A program made the position numbers and the translations under genes. Below, one piece after another: positions 13,922-25,900 of a DNA stretch of 64,000 nt. Source of the DNA: Synchiropus splendidus (lineage: Eukaryota; Chordata; Actinopteri; Syngnathiformes; Callionymidae); contig NC_071334.1 of assembly GCF_027744825.2 (NCBI RefSeq), forward strand, positions 57,824,937 to 57,888,936, given 5' to 3'. Under the pieces are notes generated by a model. That model was not told the origin of the DNA, searched no databases, and worked only from the letters and a program-made list of their open reading frames with translations. The first letter of the stretch is position 1. Each line of letters starts with the position of its first letter.

Positions 13922-13986
13922 CCCATTCTTAGGGTAGGCCACCCATCCAAGGTCTCCCATCACAGAGCGGGAATCCAGTAGGTTCA
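13922..13986 (-). CDS. epha5: Eph receptor A5, exon 2 (65 bp)
   Basis: This small exon is too short to show as a long open frame and was found by looking for the conserved residues expected between the signal peptide and the ligand-binding domain. Joined to exon 1 (phase 1 junction) it reads [20 protein letters not shown] followed by NG, and then WEEIGEVDE from exon 3. This reproduces the invariant N-terminal segment of mature EphA receptors. The acceptor is ACTTCATAG|TGAACC-like (AG at 13988-13987) and the donor is AATGGG|GTGAGT. Its length of exactly 65 bp matches the usual Eph exon 2 and restores phase 0 for exon 3. These residues form the first strand of the ligand-binding jelly roll. Confidence 0.95.
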
Positions 13987-14094
13987 CTATGAAGCATCAA
14001 AGAAAAAACATTAAGTTGATAAACAGTTGAACTTCTTTGTTCCTTTAAACGATTATTATTTGTGCTTGCACAGCAGTGCCATCATCATTCCAAT

Positions 14095-14445
14095 GAGTAT
14101 TCCATGAGTATCATCCGAGGTCAGGTCACCAGAGGCAGCCGCTGACGTAAAGTGGCCCAGATTTTCCTCTTCCCTGAAATCTCCTCCAGCTCTGTAGGAG
14201 GAATACCCAACTGTCCTCCCAGGTCAACATGCCCAAACAGCTCACAGTGGAGTATTCAAGGAGATGTCGCCCTGCAGCGAAAGCTAATTTCGCCCACTTA
14301 TGTTCAGGATCTCCGTCTTTTGGTAGCTACCTAAAGCTTGTGGACTTGGCGAGAGTAGCTCAAACCCACCTTACAAGGAGAGTCCTCATGATTGTCCATC
14401 AAACACCATGTTTCCCTCACCCAAGAGCAAGACTCCAAGACACAC
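14095..14445 (-). mobile_element. Decayed Rex1-like LINE fragment (3' end of reverse transcriptase ORF)
   Basis: On the minus strand the translation contains LGIPPTELEEISGKRKIWA followed by RLPLV and a stop. This matches the C-terminal tail of Rex1/CR1-group fish retrotransposons, whose general form is LGxPPEELEEVxGEREVWASL. Further upstream the sequence HKLxVATKRRRS corresponds to the GHELWVMTERxRSR motif of the same ORF. At least three in-frame stops and internal deletions are visible, so the copy is dead. It lies antisense to nothing and parallel to epha5 transcription. Clade assignment is from memory of consensus sequences. Confidence 0.75.
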
Positions 14446-15283
14446 TATAAACATGGTGGCCATCTCTGACTTAGCCTGGTTTGAAACACTAATAAAATAT
14501 TGAAAATGCTATCACAGTTTTCAAAGCTTTAACTGTGTGCTCTGTGTAACTCAGCTGGATCCATCATGTCAGACTGCATGTACGACTTTCCACTCTCACT
14601 CATGGTTGGATTTCATGGAGGCTTTCCCAAACAGCATTCTCACTCAATTCATAAATCTCCAAGGTAAACACATCTGCTAGCAGCAGGTCTGACAACAGTG
14701 ACAGTTTACAATGATAAGACGTGTAACTTAAAGCCCGTCGGGTCAGAGTTCAGTCTGTCTTTATCTCATTTATGATAACACTGGCTACATTCTGTAAACA
14801 CATCGCGCTCACAGGCTAGAAAAAAAGAGAGTCCAAATGAGTGACGCATTGTTATGCTCCTGAAGTTTTACTCTCCTTGCAAATGGGCCAGATAAAGTCT
14901 CCTTCCCAGACTGCCTCCAGAATATCTAACAAGATGCAGGTTTTAGTGCTTTCAAACTTTTTCTGACAGTGGTTTCACATGCTGAAAACACAGCAACTGA
15001 TTTCTTATAGAGCAAATTTAAAAAATGGTAGTTGACTTTTGAGGGGTGTTACTCAGAACAAATCCTATATAAACTTAATTCTTCTATTAATAATTAAAAT
15101 ATGTGTGCATGATTATTGCACTTGCTGTGAGTGTGTGTGTTTGTGGGTGGATATGTGTGTGCACTACAGTATATTGCATGTACAGGAACAATTCAACTTG
15201 ATTATTATGATCAGCTTTACAATATTAAAAAGCATTTAACTTCTACACTTTAATCTGATGTAGTTTTAGTCCTGATTGTCTGA

Positions 15284-15321
15284 CACGTTCTATTCATCGA
15301 GTAATCGATGAATAGAACGTG
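15284..15321. repeat. Perfect 17-bp inverted repeat with 4-nt loop
   Basis: The arms are CACGTTCTATTCATCGA and its exact reverse complement, separated by GTAA. All 17 pairs match. The flanks are not repetitive. Confidence 0.97.
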
Positions 15322-18300
15322 CAGAAGAGAAGGCCAGGTTATTGAAAGTCAAAGATGACATGAAATACAGTTCAAGTCAATACACAACAAACAGTAGTAA
15401 TGCTGAGCAACACGACAGCACTGTTACTTCCACCACAGAGGTTGTCCTCGAAGCCGTCGGTTTGTGTTTCTTTGTCTTCAAAATAACTAGTAAAATGATT
15501 GACTGGTTGAAATTTTCAGGAAATATGTGCAATGGGAGAAGGGAAGGGAAGGGAAAGGATTCTTTAACATTGGGGAAACAGGACCATTTTCTGCATTTCT
15601 ATATATAACTAAAAAAAAAGTTTCCACAAAATATCAAAGAAAACTAAATAATCTTCTAGTTTTGTCTATTCAATGACGGCCCTAACCACAAACCATGTTT
15701 TTAATTGTGGAGAAAAAATAAAGCAGAACCAATCAAAAACATATTGTATTGTTAAAAAAAATCTTTATTATTTTATCATATAATTATTTATGTATTCAAT
15801 GGCAAAAAAATCTTAATCATTCCCCTCAAATAGCTCAATTTAGAAGTCATTGTACCAATTTTCCAAGTGGTCAACTTCATCCAGGAAGCTGTATATGATC
15901 CAACAAATCACTGCGTTATTTGATACCAGAGGGTATCGTAGAAACAAGAAAACCATTCTGTGCAATCTACAAAAATTCAAAAAACAGAAACCAAATGAGT
16001 CCCCGCATTGACTGGTAAATAAGAGTCCACCTTGTTTAGAAATATTGGAAAAGGCAAACTATGAGCATTTCCTAGCTGGAAAAACACTACCAGTCTGCAA
16101 ACCAATAGCTGCAAAAATGCACAGTCCAGACTGCTCTGTGAGAACAGCAGCTGAGGTCGGCACTCACCTCCACCCCATCGAAATACGCTACAGCCTTACT
16201 GCTCTGTGGAGAATAATAAAAGATGTCCTTGGGAGGCGATCAGACAACTAATTAGGCCATAAAAAAAAGAGATAAGTGATGCTGAACTAGATCAGAAAGA
16301 ATACCTTGTTCACTCCGTGAGCATCAAACCATAAAACATGTTTGAATCTTGTTTGACAAAGATCTGCCTGAGTTATTGATTTTCACTCAATGACCTAAGA
16401 AGATTAATATTTAAAGGATCACCAGAGATTTACCTAAAATAAAGAGTCAACGTTCCATCATGACTCATAGGCGAAGACAAAATTAGCAGGGATTTGAATC
16501 CGCTGTATTTGTTTGAACAAAAATCCCCTAAATTGTATAAGAAGTGGGTGTGATTCAAGGATGAAGTCCTCTCTGACAGATGATGCACAGGAGTGAGATA
16601 TCATGATCAGGACCCACGTGCAGAAGCAGATTTGAGGCATCTGGAGTTGTGATGAGCCGATGAGACATTGATCAGTGTAAGTGAAGATTGATTAGCATCG
16701 AGAGCGGAAATTAATTAATGACGCGCTGAACTGTTTCTCTCAATTATTCAGTGGCATCAGATAATTTATTCCTTGCAGTGTTTGGTTTCTCATCCCCAAC
16801 TTTCTGATGGCTAAGCATCTCTCTGCATCCAATGAGAGTCTGGCCGACCTTTTTAATACATTAGATGACTGAGGGAATATCAAAAAACAACGTCAACCGT
16901 TGTACTCTTTAAGTGGCCAAGTACTAATGGCATTTAATGGATTTCTAAACTCCCAAAACTCCTAAGTAAAGGACTTATCAGGATCATCAACTTTATATAT
17001 TTTTAAATATAGACATTTAATCAGCTTTTTATGGTGCCACTCACTTAGTTCCATTTTATTCCAAAATACAGCCATGATGCAATTGAGTCAGGACTGCTGA
17101 ACCTCCACTGGTTTCATAATGCAAACCCATCCCACCGTGACGCCTCCACCGTCCACTGACCGCACAGTGGGAACTGCTTTTGTGAACATAAACTTTAGAC
17201 CAAATAAATCTGCCATCAGAAGAATAAGCAGGTTGATGAATGCTCCTTTTTTCCCGGATGATGTTGTCTAACAGCTCTGAACAATAGTGTTCATCTGAAG
17301 CTATTAAAACGCGGCTCAGGCAGTGCAGACAATAGCGTGGGAACAATGTCCAACACCCTTTCATACTTGCCGTTTGGGTCCCTTGAAATTCCCATTCTGG
17401 CCATTTCATAATTAAATAAAGAAGGCGCTTTTGTATTTCAAATCATCGTTTGAGCTACCTCATGAGAGATTTATAGGGAAATCTTTGGACATGCAATGCT
17501 GTGACCAGAGTAATCCACAGCCAACAAAACCAAGAACAAAACTTAAATTTTGAAATCATGATGACCCCCTCATCGTGCTGCCTTAACAAACCACACGCAA
17601 AACTTTGACCCAGCTTTGACACAAAACCAGCAAAGACATGGACATATTTTAAACCTCTCACCATCTGTAACAGCCACTGAGATTTCAACTATTATGACAA
17701 CAGGCCAAGATGAAGTGAAACGTCAGATAATGATATAAACCCCAAATAATTTATGGTTATTATTGCCATGAAGCGGAGGGATACAGACATCGAAATGTTG
17801 AGTTTGAGCAACAATCTTCAAATGGTATCAACCTTTACATTTAATATTGAATGGTCCACCTGAAGAAGTGAAGAAGTGGTCTCCAGTGAAAAGACTATTT
17901 AAGCTCTCATGGCACCAGCCAACCAAATCACACTCAATGAAGATGAAGCCAACTAGGATGCCCATTTCACATTACATTTAAACCTCTTCATCACCTTTAA
18001 CGAAAACATGGTGACCGTAAAGGCATCATATGCATTTCAACATTAAAATATTTCACGCTCAATTTCCTTTCAATGCACCACATAAAGTGTGTCATGTCAT
18101 GACACGCATTAGTGGGAATCTAAAACGCACAATATAATGCACATCCTGAAGTTCAGCCACGTCTCATGAAGAATAATGTTTAACCCTGAACATGAGCTAA
18201 ATGAGGTCAGTTTGAAGAATAAACTATAGTAGTTTGGTCAAACAAGCTGTCATCATTTTGAGACAGGTATACAGCAGTTTTGGAAACCTGAATGTCACAC

Positions 18301-18905
18301 AGGACCAGTTCACTGCAGCACATCACCTCGAATTTTATCAGTTATAGATGAGATCCTTAAACGCAGCATCACAAGACCAATGTCGATATTATTTGTGTTA
18401 GACCATCGAGGCAACATAAACATTATGATCAAATTAATTCATCCCAACAGTGATAACGGGAGCTGAAATGGGACCAGAGCAAGAATTCAATTGTCTATCT
18501 GCTCAGCCAGCGGTGGGACCATATAGAGAATATTCAATTTACCGCAATCTTAGGGACCTGAACGCATCATTTCTATCATAGTTTATAGTTTTCAGCGCGC
18601 ACATTAACGCATTTAAACAGGATACTCCTGTTCATGTTGATGTGTTTTGATGTTCTCTGTGATGACGGCTGTATTTAGAGGATCATACAGCTCATGTAAA
18701 TTGGTACTGCAGAGTGTGTTCGCCCGGTCGAGTCTGGGTCCCGTTTTTAGGACCGACACCGCGGTCATTTTAGGACTCACTACACCACGATGGGACAGTT
18801 GTCAGACTCGCGTCCTGTGATGAGAAGACCACAGCAGTGACCGGTTCTACTGAGTGACTCAGTAGTAAACCATACGCTGTCAGCACTTTAGTTCCGAGTG
18901 GTTAC

Positions 18906-19005
18906 CTTCATTCGCGGGGATGCACCCGGTGCTGAGCAACGCCGAGCTCCAGACACACGTCCACGCCACCAGCCGGACGCCGCTACTCCACCGGCGCGTG
19001 TCCAT
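18906..19005 (-). CDS. epha5: Eph receptor A5, exon 1: start codon and signal peptide
   Basis: The ATG at 19005-19003 lies in the strong context GCACCATGG. An in-frame TGA eight codons upstream (19029-19027) makes it the first usable Met in its frame. The 33 codons read MDTRRWSSGVRLVAWTCVWS, then SALLSTGCIPANE. A basic start is followed by a hydrophobic core, as expected for a secretory signal peptide, with cleavage probably near the STG/C or IPA/N positions. The exon ends GAA G|GTAAC (phase 1). Joining to exon 2 gives ANEVNLLDSR, equal to the conserved SNEVNLLDSR of EphA5, and this junction is the main proof of the assignment. The neighbouring sequence is CpG-rich. Confidence 0.93.
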
Positions 19006-19250
19006 GGTGCGTCCAAAGCAGGGAAGTCAAGCGGTCGCGAGGCGGTTTGCTCCTGAACAAGTGCGGCTGGAGTCAGGATGAAGCGGGGCTCCGCGGAGGA
19101 ACCATGAGTGAGTGCCAGCCTGCTCGGTCCGGAGCTCGTGCTCTGCAACGGCGCGAAACAGTGTCTGACTGCACGAGCTTTGGATTTGGAGGGGCGGGGG
19201 CGCGCCGGAGGAGGCGGGACAACGCTCAGCATGTGGCCAATCGCTGAGCT
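19006..19250 (-). promoter_or_regulatory. epha5: epha5 5' UTR and CpG-island promoter
   Basis: GC content and CpG density rise sharply between about 18890 and 19250 and fall again on both sides. On the minus strand there are GC boxes (CCGCCCC type, near 19188-19206) and a GGCGCGCC site. No clear TATA box was seen. This fits a TATA-less CpG-island promoter directly before exon 1. The transcription start cannot be placed from sequence alone. Confidence 0.7.
19073..19105 (-). other. Short upstream ORF in the epha5 leader
   Basis: ATG at 19105-19103 opens a 10-codon frame (MVPPRSPASS) closed by TGA at 19075-19073, about 67 nt before the receptor start. A second upstream ATG at 19232-19230 opens a longer frame that overlaps the receptor start in another phase. 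If transcription starts above 19232, both would have to be bypassed or reinitiated from. Whether either is in the mRNA is unknown. Confidence 0.6.
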
Positions 19251-19425
19251 ACCTCAGGTGAGCTCGTCAGCTGTCAGCTGAGTTATTTCTCTATTAACGC
19301 ATGAGAACTGCACTGTGAGTATTATGAAAATAAACTGAATTGCAATGAACATAAAATAGCATCAGGTGAATATTACGTTTTACAGCTTGTTGCCTTTTTT
19401 TCTACTAATATTCCATTATTGACGA

Positions 19426-19426
<1 letters not shown>

Positions 19427-19465
<39 letters not shown>
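19427..19465. repeat. (AT)n microsatellite
   Basis: A pure 39-base AT tract about 180 bp upstream of the epha5 CpG island. Confidence 0.95.
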
Positions 19466-19468
<3 letters not shown>

Positions 19469-19782
19469 CTAGGCTCAGGTTATTTGTGTCATATAAACTT
19501 TTTTTTCTTTATCACTTATTTGCCATAATAAGTTTGCAGGCCAGGAAGGTGTCATTATGTTTATTTATTTAAAGTTATAGATTTATTTAACTTGAACAGG
19601 GTTTAAGTACTGTGAATGTGAATAGAGGGCAACCTACTTCTTTCAATGGCAGGTATCAAATAGGATAGTTCTTTATTTTTCTTTATGTGATGGTCACGAT
19701 TTTTCTGCCCATAGCATTGCTATTGACACTAACCAATCGAGTTCTTCTGTCAGTGGTAAACACTGCTGCTTACTTCTTGGGT

Positions 19783-19955
19783 TGATAAGGTTTCATGAAA
19801 CAGTGTCCTAATTTTCAAAGGCCATTAAATGTCACTGTCTGCTATGTAATATTTGTTTTAAAAACTGTTTTGATGAAGCCTCACACCATTTCTAAAACAA
19901 TAGCACCATCTAATGGCCTCAGAAAATGAGTGCACTGTTTCATGAAACCTCATCA
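19783..19955. mobile_element. Short MITE with ~48-bp terminal inverted repeats
   Basis: The left end TGATAAGGTTTCATGAAACA and the reverse complement of the right end, TGATGAGGTTTCATGAAACA, match, and the similarity continues inward to the AAAGGCCATTAAATG / GAGGCCATTAGATG pair. The whole unit is 173 bp, so the arms make up over half of it. No target-site duplication is visible and the class cannot be fixed. The GATGAGGTTTCATGAAACA motif recurs in teleost repeats as I recall. Confidence 0.75.
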
Positions 19956-21769
19956 GGGAGTCCTATTTTTTTCACCAAATGAATAAACAACCACCATGCT
20001 GCACCACAACATTTACAGGAGAAATAAGCAGATGAACAAACAATTGGAAAAATCTGTCTGTAGTTTTCATCCTTACAAGTTTGAGACACTACTAACCTGC
20101 GTCTGTTAGTAAGGTGGATAGTCGTAATGACATGTTATGTGTCTAGATTTAGGATTCATTTTAAGCTCTAACAAAAAAAAAATCCCTCACTTTATTGCTT
20201 GTGACTTCCATTTGTTCAGGGCATTGGTTTGGTAATATAATACAAGTTGGCAAGAATGTGTTGCAGAATTATGGAATCGCCAATGAGCAGATGGGGTCAA
20301 AGACATTCTTTGTTGATGTTCACTGAACCGAAGCCTTTGACATTCTCTATGGCTCACAGCACATAGACAAACCGTTTTGGCCACACCGATATGATGACTG
20401 TGCCAGGAAAGTGGAGAGGCATCACTGGTCCTACTTAATGTGAAAATAAACGTGAAATATAGAATCCTCCTCAAAACTATAGTGGCACCTCCACCTTTTT
20501 TGATGGAGATATTCTCATTAAAACACACAATTGCTGCAGGACATCAGATTTCACTGTGGCATCAGAGTTTCATCACCACACTGCTCGTATTTCTCCATAC
20601 CTTCAAACCCTGTTTCAATTGTCAGTCATCCAACATGTTCTTTCCCCCTCAATCAGCTCTTTGTCTGTCTCTGCCTCCGTTTTGTCTTCCTCTCATTATA
20701 AAGCCATTACTGTCTGCACGTTATTTTATCTCAATGCTTTTTCACTCCATGTGGCGCATTTGTTTTTCTGTGATCACTGAAGGATTGAGACATTCTTGAG
20801 GCTGACACGTCCCACGCTTTCACAGTAGACATGTATAAACAGACGTGCGCCTGTTCTTCAGTCATCTCAACCAGGATGATGTCTTCACACTCACTTCAAC
20901 CTCACTTGTCAAGCTCAATACATATGAAACCCCTCCAGAAGCGTCGCTCCCAAAGTAGATTTTTCATATTGCGGACAGACTGCTGGGGTGGTGCTGGTTT
21001 ATTCTAAAGGGTCTGTGACAGCAGGTGTGGGGGTGGATCTTGGATGCCAGAAATTGTTTTCTGTAGAAGCGCAGGTGCCGTAGTTCTGCAAAAAGAGTGA
21101 AAACTCACACTAATTTGGAGATCACCCATCTGCTTTGTTGTTCAATCCATGGATAATGTTTTGTTCGGAGTTCAGTTTAATATAAAGAGGCTATCATGTG
21201 CCAGCGAACATTAACATGAACATTGCTGGTTTTCATATGGGAAACATTCATGCCTGGATGTCAAAGAGCGGACAGTTTGAGGAACAGGAGCTTGAAACCT
21301 CCCTTGTCTTTGCAATAGATAATCATAGCCGACTGTCTCTGCGAGTCACAGTTACAGCTGTATACCACACAGTGATGGACAAACACATTACACCACTTAT
21401 TGCAGAGACATTTCTTTTGACTGCGTTTTACTATTTTTACACTTACATGCTGGGGTTTTGTTGATGTTCTACACATTAATTTCAATTTGGGAAATTGACC
21501 AAATTTATTCCAATTGTTTTCTGTGCTGATGGTCACGTGACCAGCTCTGAGGGTCTCATTTTCTTGCCTCCTGAGGATGCAGGCAAAATATAACCTCCTT
21601 GACAGGGGTAAAAAATATGTGTCTTTAGGAGTCAGCGTAAAGGGGCAGCTTCTACATTTATTACTGTTGACATTGTTGCTTTTGTTTTGTCATTGTTTTT
21701 TTTTTTTTCTTGTTATAAATGAAGGCTTTTAATTGTGTGATTGTTGTTCCTTTTGTTGGTAATTGTTTG

Positions 21770-22028
21770 TGAACCTTTTTGAAGTCACAGCACACTTCAA
21801 TGACAAAAATCCAGGGCAATTGTGCTTTGTTGAAATGGTTGAAAATCCCTTATAATTCATGAGAAAACTGTAGCTACTGTGACTTGGGTGCTACTAGAAA
21901 ATAATTGCTGAAAATAAATTTGTTTGCAAATGTCTCCAGGCAAATTAAGCGAAAATGGATTGAAAAGTTCCTCCGGCACACCTGATAGTCTCTCATGGCA
22001 CAGTAATGTGCCGCGGCACGATGGTTGA
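21770..22028. mobile_element. hAT-like MITE remnant
   Basis: The left part reads GAACCTTTTTGAAGTCACAG then CACAC. The right part reads GGCACAGTAATGTGCCGCGG then CACGATGGTTG. These resemble the ends TTCAACCTTTTTGAGCCACG and GTGCCGCGGCACACTGGTTG of a widespread hAT-derived repeat. The arms are diverged and no 8-bp duplication was found, so this is an old copy with approximate limits. Confidence 0.55.
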
Positions 22029-22388
22029 TTCTATGTTTATTTGTTCGTTCTTGTGAAGCTTCTGTTCTTTCAATTTATTGTTGTTGAATTATTCTTCTCT
22101 GCCCGAAGAAAAAATATCACAATTACCATATTCTGGTTTGAAAAATTTGGAGCCCAGCGCCTAAACTTGAGCTTCTGCTGGCACACATCCCTCATCCGTG
22201 CTGATTGAAATGTCTACTGAGGATTGTGACAGCGAATGGGAATCTATGAATAATATAAATGAATTATATCGAAGGCCTATTAGCGGTCAAGTGTAGTTAA
22301 AATCATGTGATGTAATGAATGCAGCAAATTACTTATGTATTGCCCACATTAAAAAGTGATTACATTTCACATTGCTTAGTTGTGTAAC

Positions 22389-22390
<2 letters not shown>

Positions 22391-22424
<34 letters not shown>
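22391..22424. repeat. (AAT)n microsatellite
   Basis: About 11 AAT units in a row without interruption. Confidence 0.95.
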
Positions 22425-22865
22425 TGATTGAAGATTTGGACAAGAGGTTGTTGAGTAAACTAGTGTATATCACTATAAAGGAACTGAGAGCATCAGATAA
22501 ACCTAGGTGATAGTCAGTATAAAGTAGCTATATTCATGGGGTTACTTAGAGCTAAAGGAATGAGAAGCTCTCTGATGTTATGTTGTGCATGTCTTTGGAT
22601 CTCATTTCAATCAAGCTGCTATAACTAAATCGTATTGGCTTGTTATAGTCTGGAGGTAGCCATCAACGTTTCACTGCCGCAAAGGTATTTGCTTGTCTTC
22701 AGTGTTGATGTACTCACTCACTAATGTTTTTTTTTTTTTTTTTAACAACGTGGTTAGTTATTAATCCTCAAAGAAAGTTTTAGTTTGCAGTCTTTGGCCT
22801 TTATTTGAACCCATGAACATGGATCTCTTGTTTTGGGGCTTCTATGGATGGAAAGCACACAACAT

Positions 22866-22904
22866 TACACACACACACGCACACACACACACACACCCAC
22901 ACAC
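22866..22904. repeat. (CA)n microsatellite, interrupted
   Basis: A CA-rich tract with single G and C interruptions, 39 bases long. Confidence 0.93.
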
Positions 22905-25900
22905 AACCCCTTGGGCATCCTTAAGCCCTGCTTAGCTGCTCGGAGAGGCGAGCGAGCAGTGCTGCTGATATTCTCTCTATTTTGGCTGCTCCCCTCTGCA
23001 GGCTGCTCCAAATCCTGCTGCTCTTTTCACACTTTTTATCTCTCGACCCAGGACCCACAGAGTATATACTTTATATATTTTTAAAAGAAAGGATGCCTTG
23101 GGCCACAGGGATAACAAAGTGCAACACTTACTGCCAGAGGATGCCTGATGAGCCCCTTTATAAATACTGTTTTTTCAATAGAGAGACAAGTATCATTTTT
23201 TCAAAGTGAAAATGTAGAAATAGACAACATGACCAAATGCTTTTTTAGATTTGTAGTATTCACTTCAGTTAGTCAAAAAGCTGGTCTGTGGATGTGGGAA
23301 CATGTTGACATGGGTATTACCAACACCCACCCAGCTATCTTTCTATAAATACTGACACAGGCCTTCCATTACAACCCGGCAGAACGCTTCCAAAGGTAAT
23401 TTTCTGTAAAAAGAATATATGTGGAGGTGGTTTTGGTTCAGATGGATCAGTCTTAGGCACTTGCTACATCATAAAAAAGCTTTGGCAAACAACGGTCTGA
23501 ACTTAGCTTTGATAACATTGGATATCGTATGTAAGTCACTCACCTTTTACTATTTTAAACTCAACGTCTGACTCAATTTTTGGCTTGTAAGCAACTCTCA
23601 ACTCATCTCTTCTGTCAAACAGTTCTGCAGCATCATTTCTGCCGGCACTTCTTTGCCCTAGTTTTACCTTACTTCTTTTCACCAGGTGGTGAATGGCACC
23701 CACATTCTTGATCAAGAGTTCAAGCTATCATCCAAAACATTAGTAAAGCCCACAATGGGCCTCAAAATAATACACCTGTTTACATTAAAAGAGAAGTTAA
23801 CACAGTGAACTTAAGTCTTTAAAATCCTGAACAAACGAAACTGATCTTTCATTCAAAACAATTCAAATGTAACTCTACTGCCGTTCGATTTACCCTCAGG
23901 GTTGATGTATGTAACTCCTGATTCCTTTCAGTTTTTGCTCAGGATTTGATGAAACAGTTGGTGACAAGTTAAAATTTTCAGTGAACAAGGATCAGTAGTT
24001 TGCATGTAAGAGCGAAGGAACCGATGAATATTAAAAATGTTTCATTACTGTCCAGTTTAATTTGAAAACCTCAGCTGACACAAGAACATGTTTAAAATTC
24101 AATGCTGTTGCTTATAAATGGAACCAAGAAAGTGTCAGTCCCAGTGTGACCCTTGGACAATTGAACTCATGATGATCCTATTAGAGAAGCTTCTTAACCC
24201 TCTTTGCGTGATATTTACACATCACTTGTGCCTTAACAGCCACTATTTTCTCACATTTTGGAGACACACAGACAAAAATTGTGTTCCTGGCAAGGGGTTC
24301 ATGCTGTATTTGTGGAGGGGGAAGAAAGCCAGTGCAGCGGAGAGACCAGTGTGAACTGAAGAATAGTGATTATGGTAAAAGTCAGAGCTGCCATGTTACA
24401 GTTGTAGCACTCATCACTCCCTCCCCCACTTGTTCCCTCCCTCTTTCTATTGATTGCATCTAGTTCCCAAAGGCATGCACTATACCCCGAAGGTCTTTTT
24501 TATACATTATATCCTTTTTGCTTCCTGCTGTCAGCCCACCCCCAATATCAACTGCATTTATATCCGCTTCCTCTCCGAACTTGTTCTCCACAGACTTGTG
24601 ATCCTTTGTCTCGCTGTTATGCTCGTGAGTGCTTTTCCTTTCTTCTTCTGTCTAAGATATAATTCAGGTTTAGAGTTAAGAGTAAAACATCCTGAGTAGC
24701 TGGGAAAGTCCAGAGAACCATCAAGGGAATGAGCAGTATATCTTGAATGAAAAAAAAAGCATAAAATGCATAAAACTAGATGATTTTTTATGTCATTTAA
24801 GTCTGTGTTTTTCAAATGTTCTGAAATGATCTAGTTTCACCTCATTTTTCCTCAGATAGAGGAGGGTGATATAATGACATTAAATCATGTACAATTAGAA
24901 CGTGTTGACGTTCTACCAATGTGAGGAAATTACGTGAATTTAGTCACACTTTTTTGTTACGCTATAGATCTATGCTGATGCACTGACACGTCCATCAGTC
25001 TCAGTCAATGACATTTGCTGAGGAGTGCATGTGTTCATGGTTGTTCTTTACAACTGAATAGGACGTGTTGTTAATATACGACCCTCTTCCGCATGTGCAC
25101 CACTGTGGACATTTTCTTCATCACTAAAATCTGTCAGCAATCAGAGAAGAATTATTTTGTGCTTAAATAAAGGCAGGGATAAGATCACTTACTGTAGTTC
25201 TGTGTGTGTACATTCAGCGGTCAACATCGGTGAACAGCTCATTGTGCTGTCTGCCTTTACTCTACATGGACTCTAAGGTACGGGAGATGCACAATCTGTT
25301 TATTACATATGACAGACTAATATATCAGAGACTCAGCAGCAACTCGTGAGAGTGTTTTGTTGCAGAGCATCTCAGGGTCTTGGCGCTCAGTGAGGAATAA
25401 TGACACAAATTTAGATAAAGGAAATATGAAAAGCTGAACTCACTACATGTTATCATATAATAAATAAATATAAACAATACTCTATTCTGTAACTACTATC
25501 ATTGCCATTGAGAGTTTTACGCATTGTAAATATGTCTAAAATGTATCACTTCAGAACTTGACTGCATGGATCATCGAAGTTTGTTTTATCGTTTAAAAGT
25601 GGGCTGAAAACTAAATGCTGGACGAAATAAACACCCACCATAATGTGAAGAGTTAATAATTATTGTTATGAAGCAGAGGCAAAGAATGTTAAAGATATGT
25701 CTGGAAATTTCCCAGACTAGAATAAAACCATGCAAAAACAGATTTTTACAAAATCAAAATAGATATTTTAAATAAATAAATAAATCATTAAGTTTTTGCC
25801 TTATTGCCCACCACTTCAGATTAGACTGCCATTATTCATTCCATAATGTGGAACTTTGGGTTGTTACAGCAGCATAAAACATGAAAGGCAAACATTGAAC

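Larger units (their letters stand above)
13987..18905 (-). other. epha5: epha5 intron 1
   Basis: A 4.9-kb intron from the exon 1 donor GAAG|GTAAC to the exon 2 acceptor. It contains a decayed Rex1-like LINE fragment and a perfect 17-bp hairpin at 15284-15321. A GGGAA-rich patch lies near 15538. A TAAT-rich, repeat-free block at 16640-16880 could be regulatory. No other coding exon was recognised. Confidence 0.85.

Noticed and set aside
18888..19232. 114-codon ORF over epha5 exon 1 in another frame
   Set aside because: Pro/Ala/Arg-rich composition is that of a CpG island read out of frame. The frame with the signal peptide and correct exon 2 junction is the coding one. The ATG was kept only as an upstream ATG.
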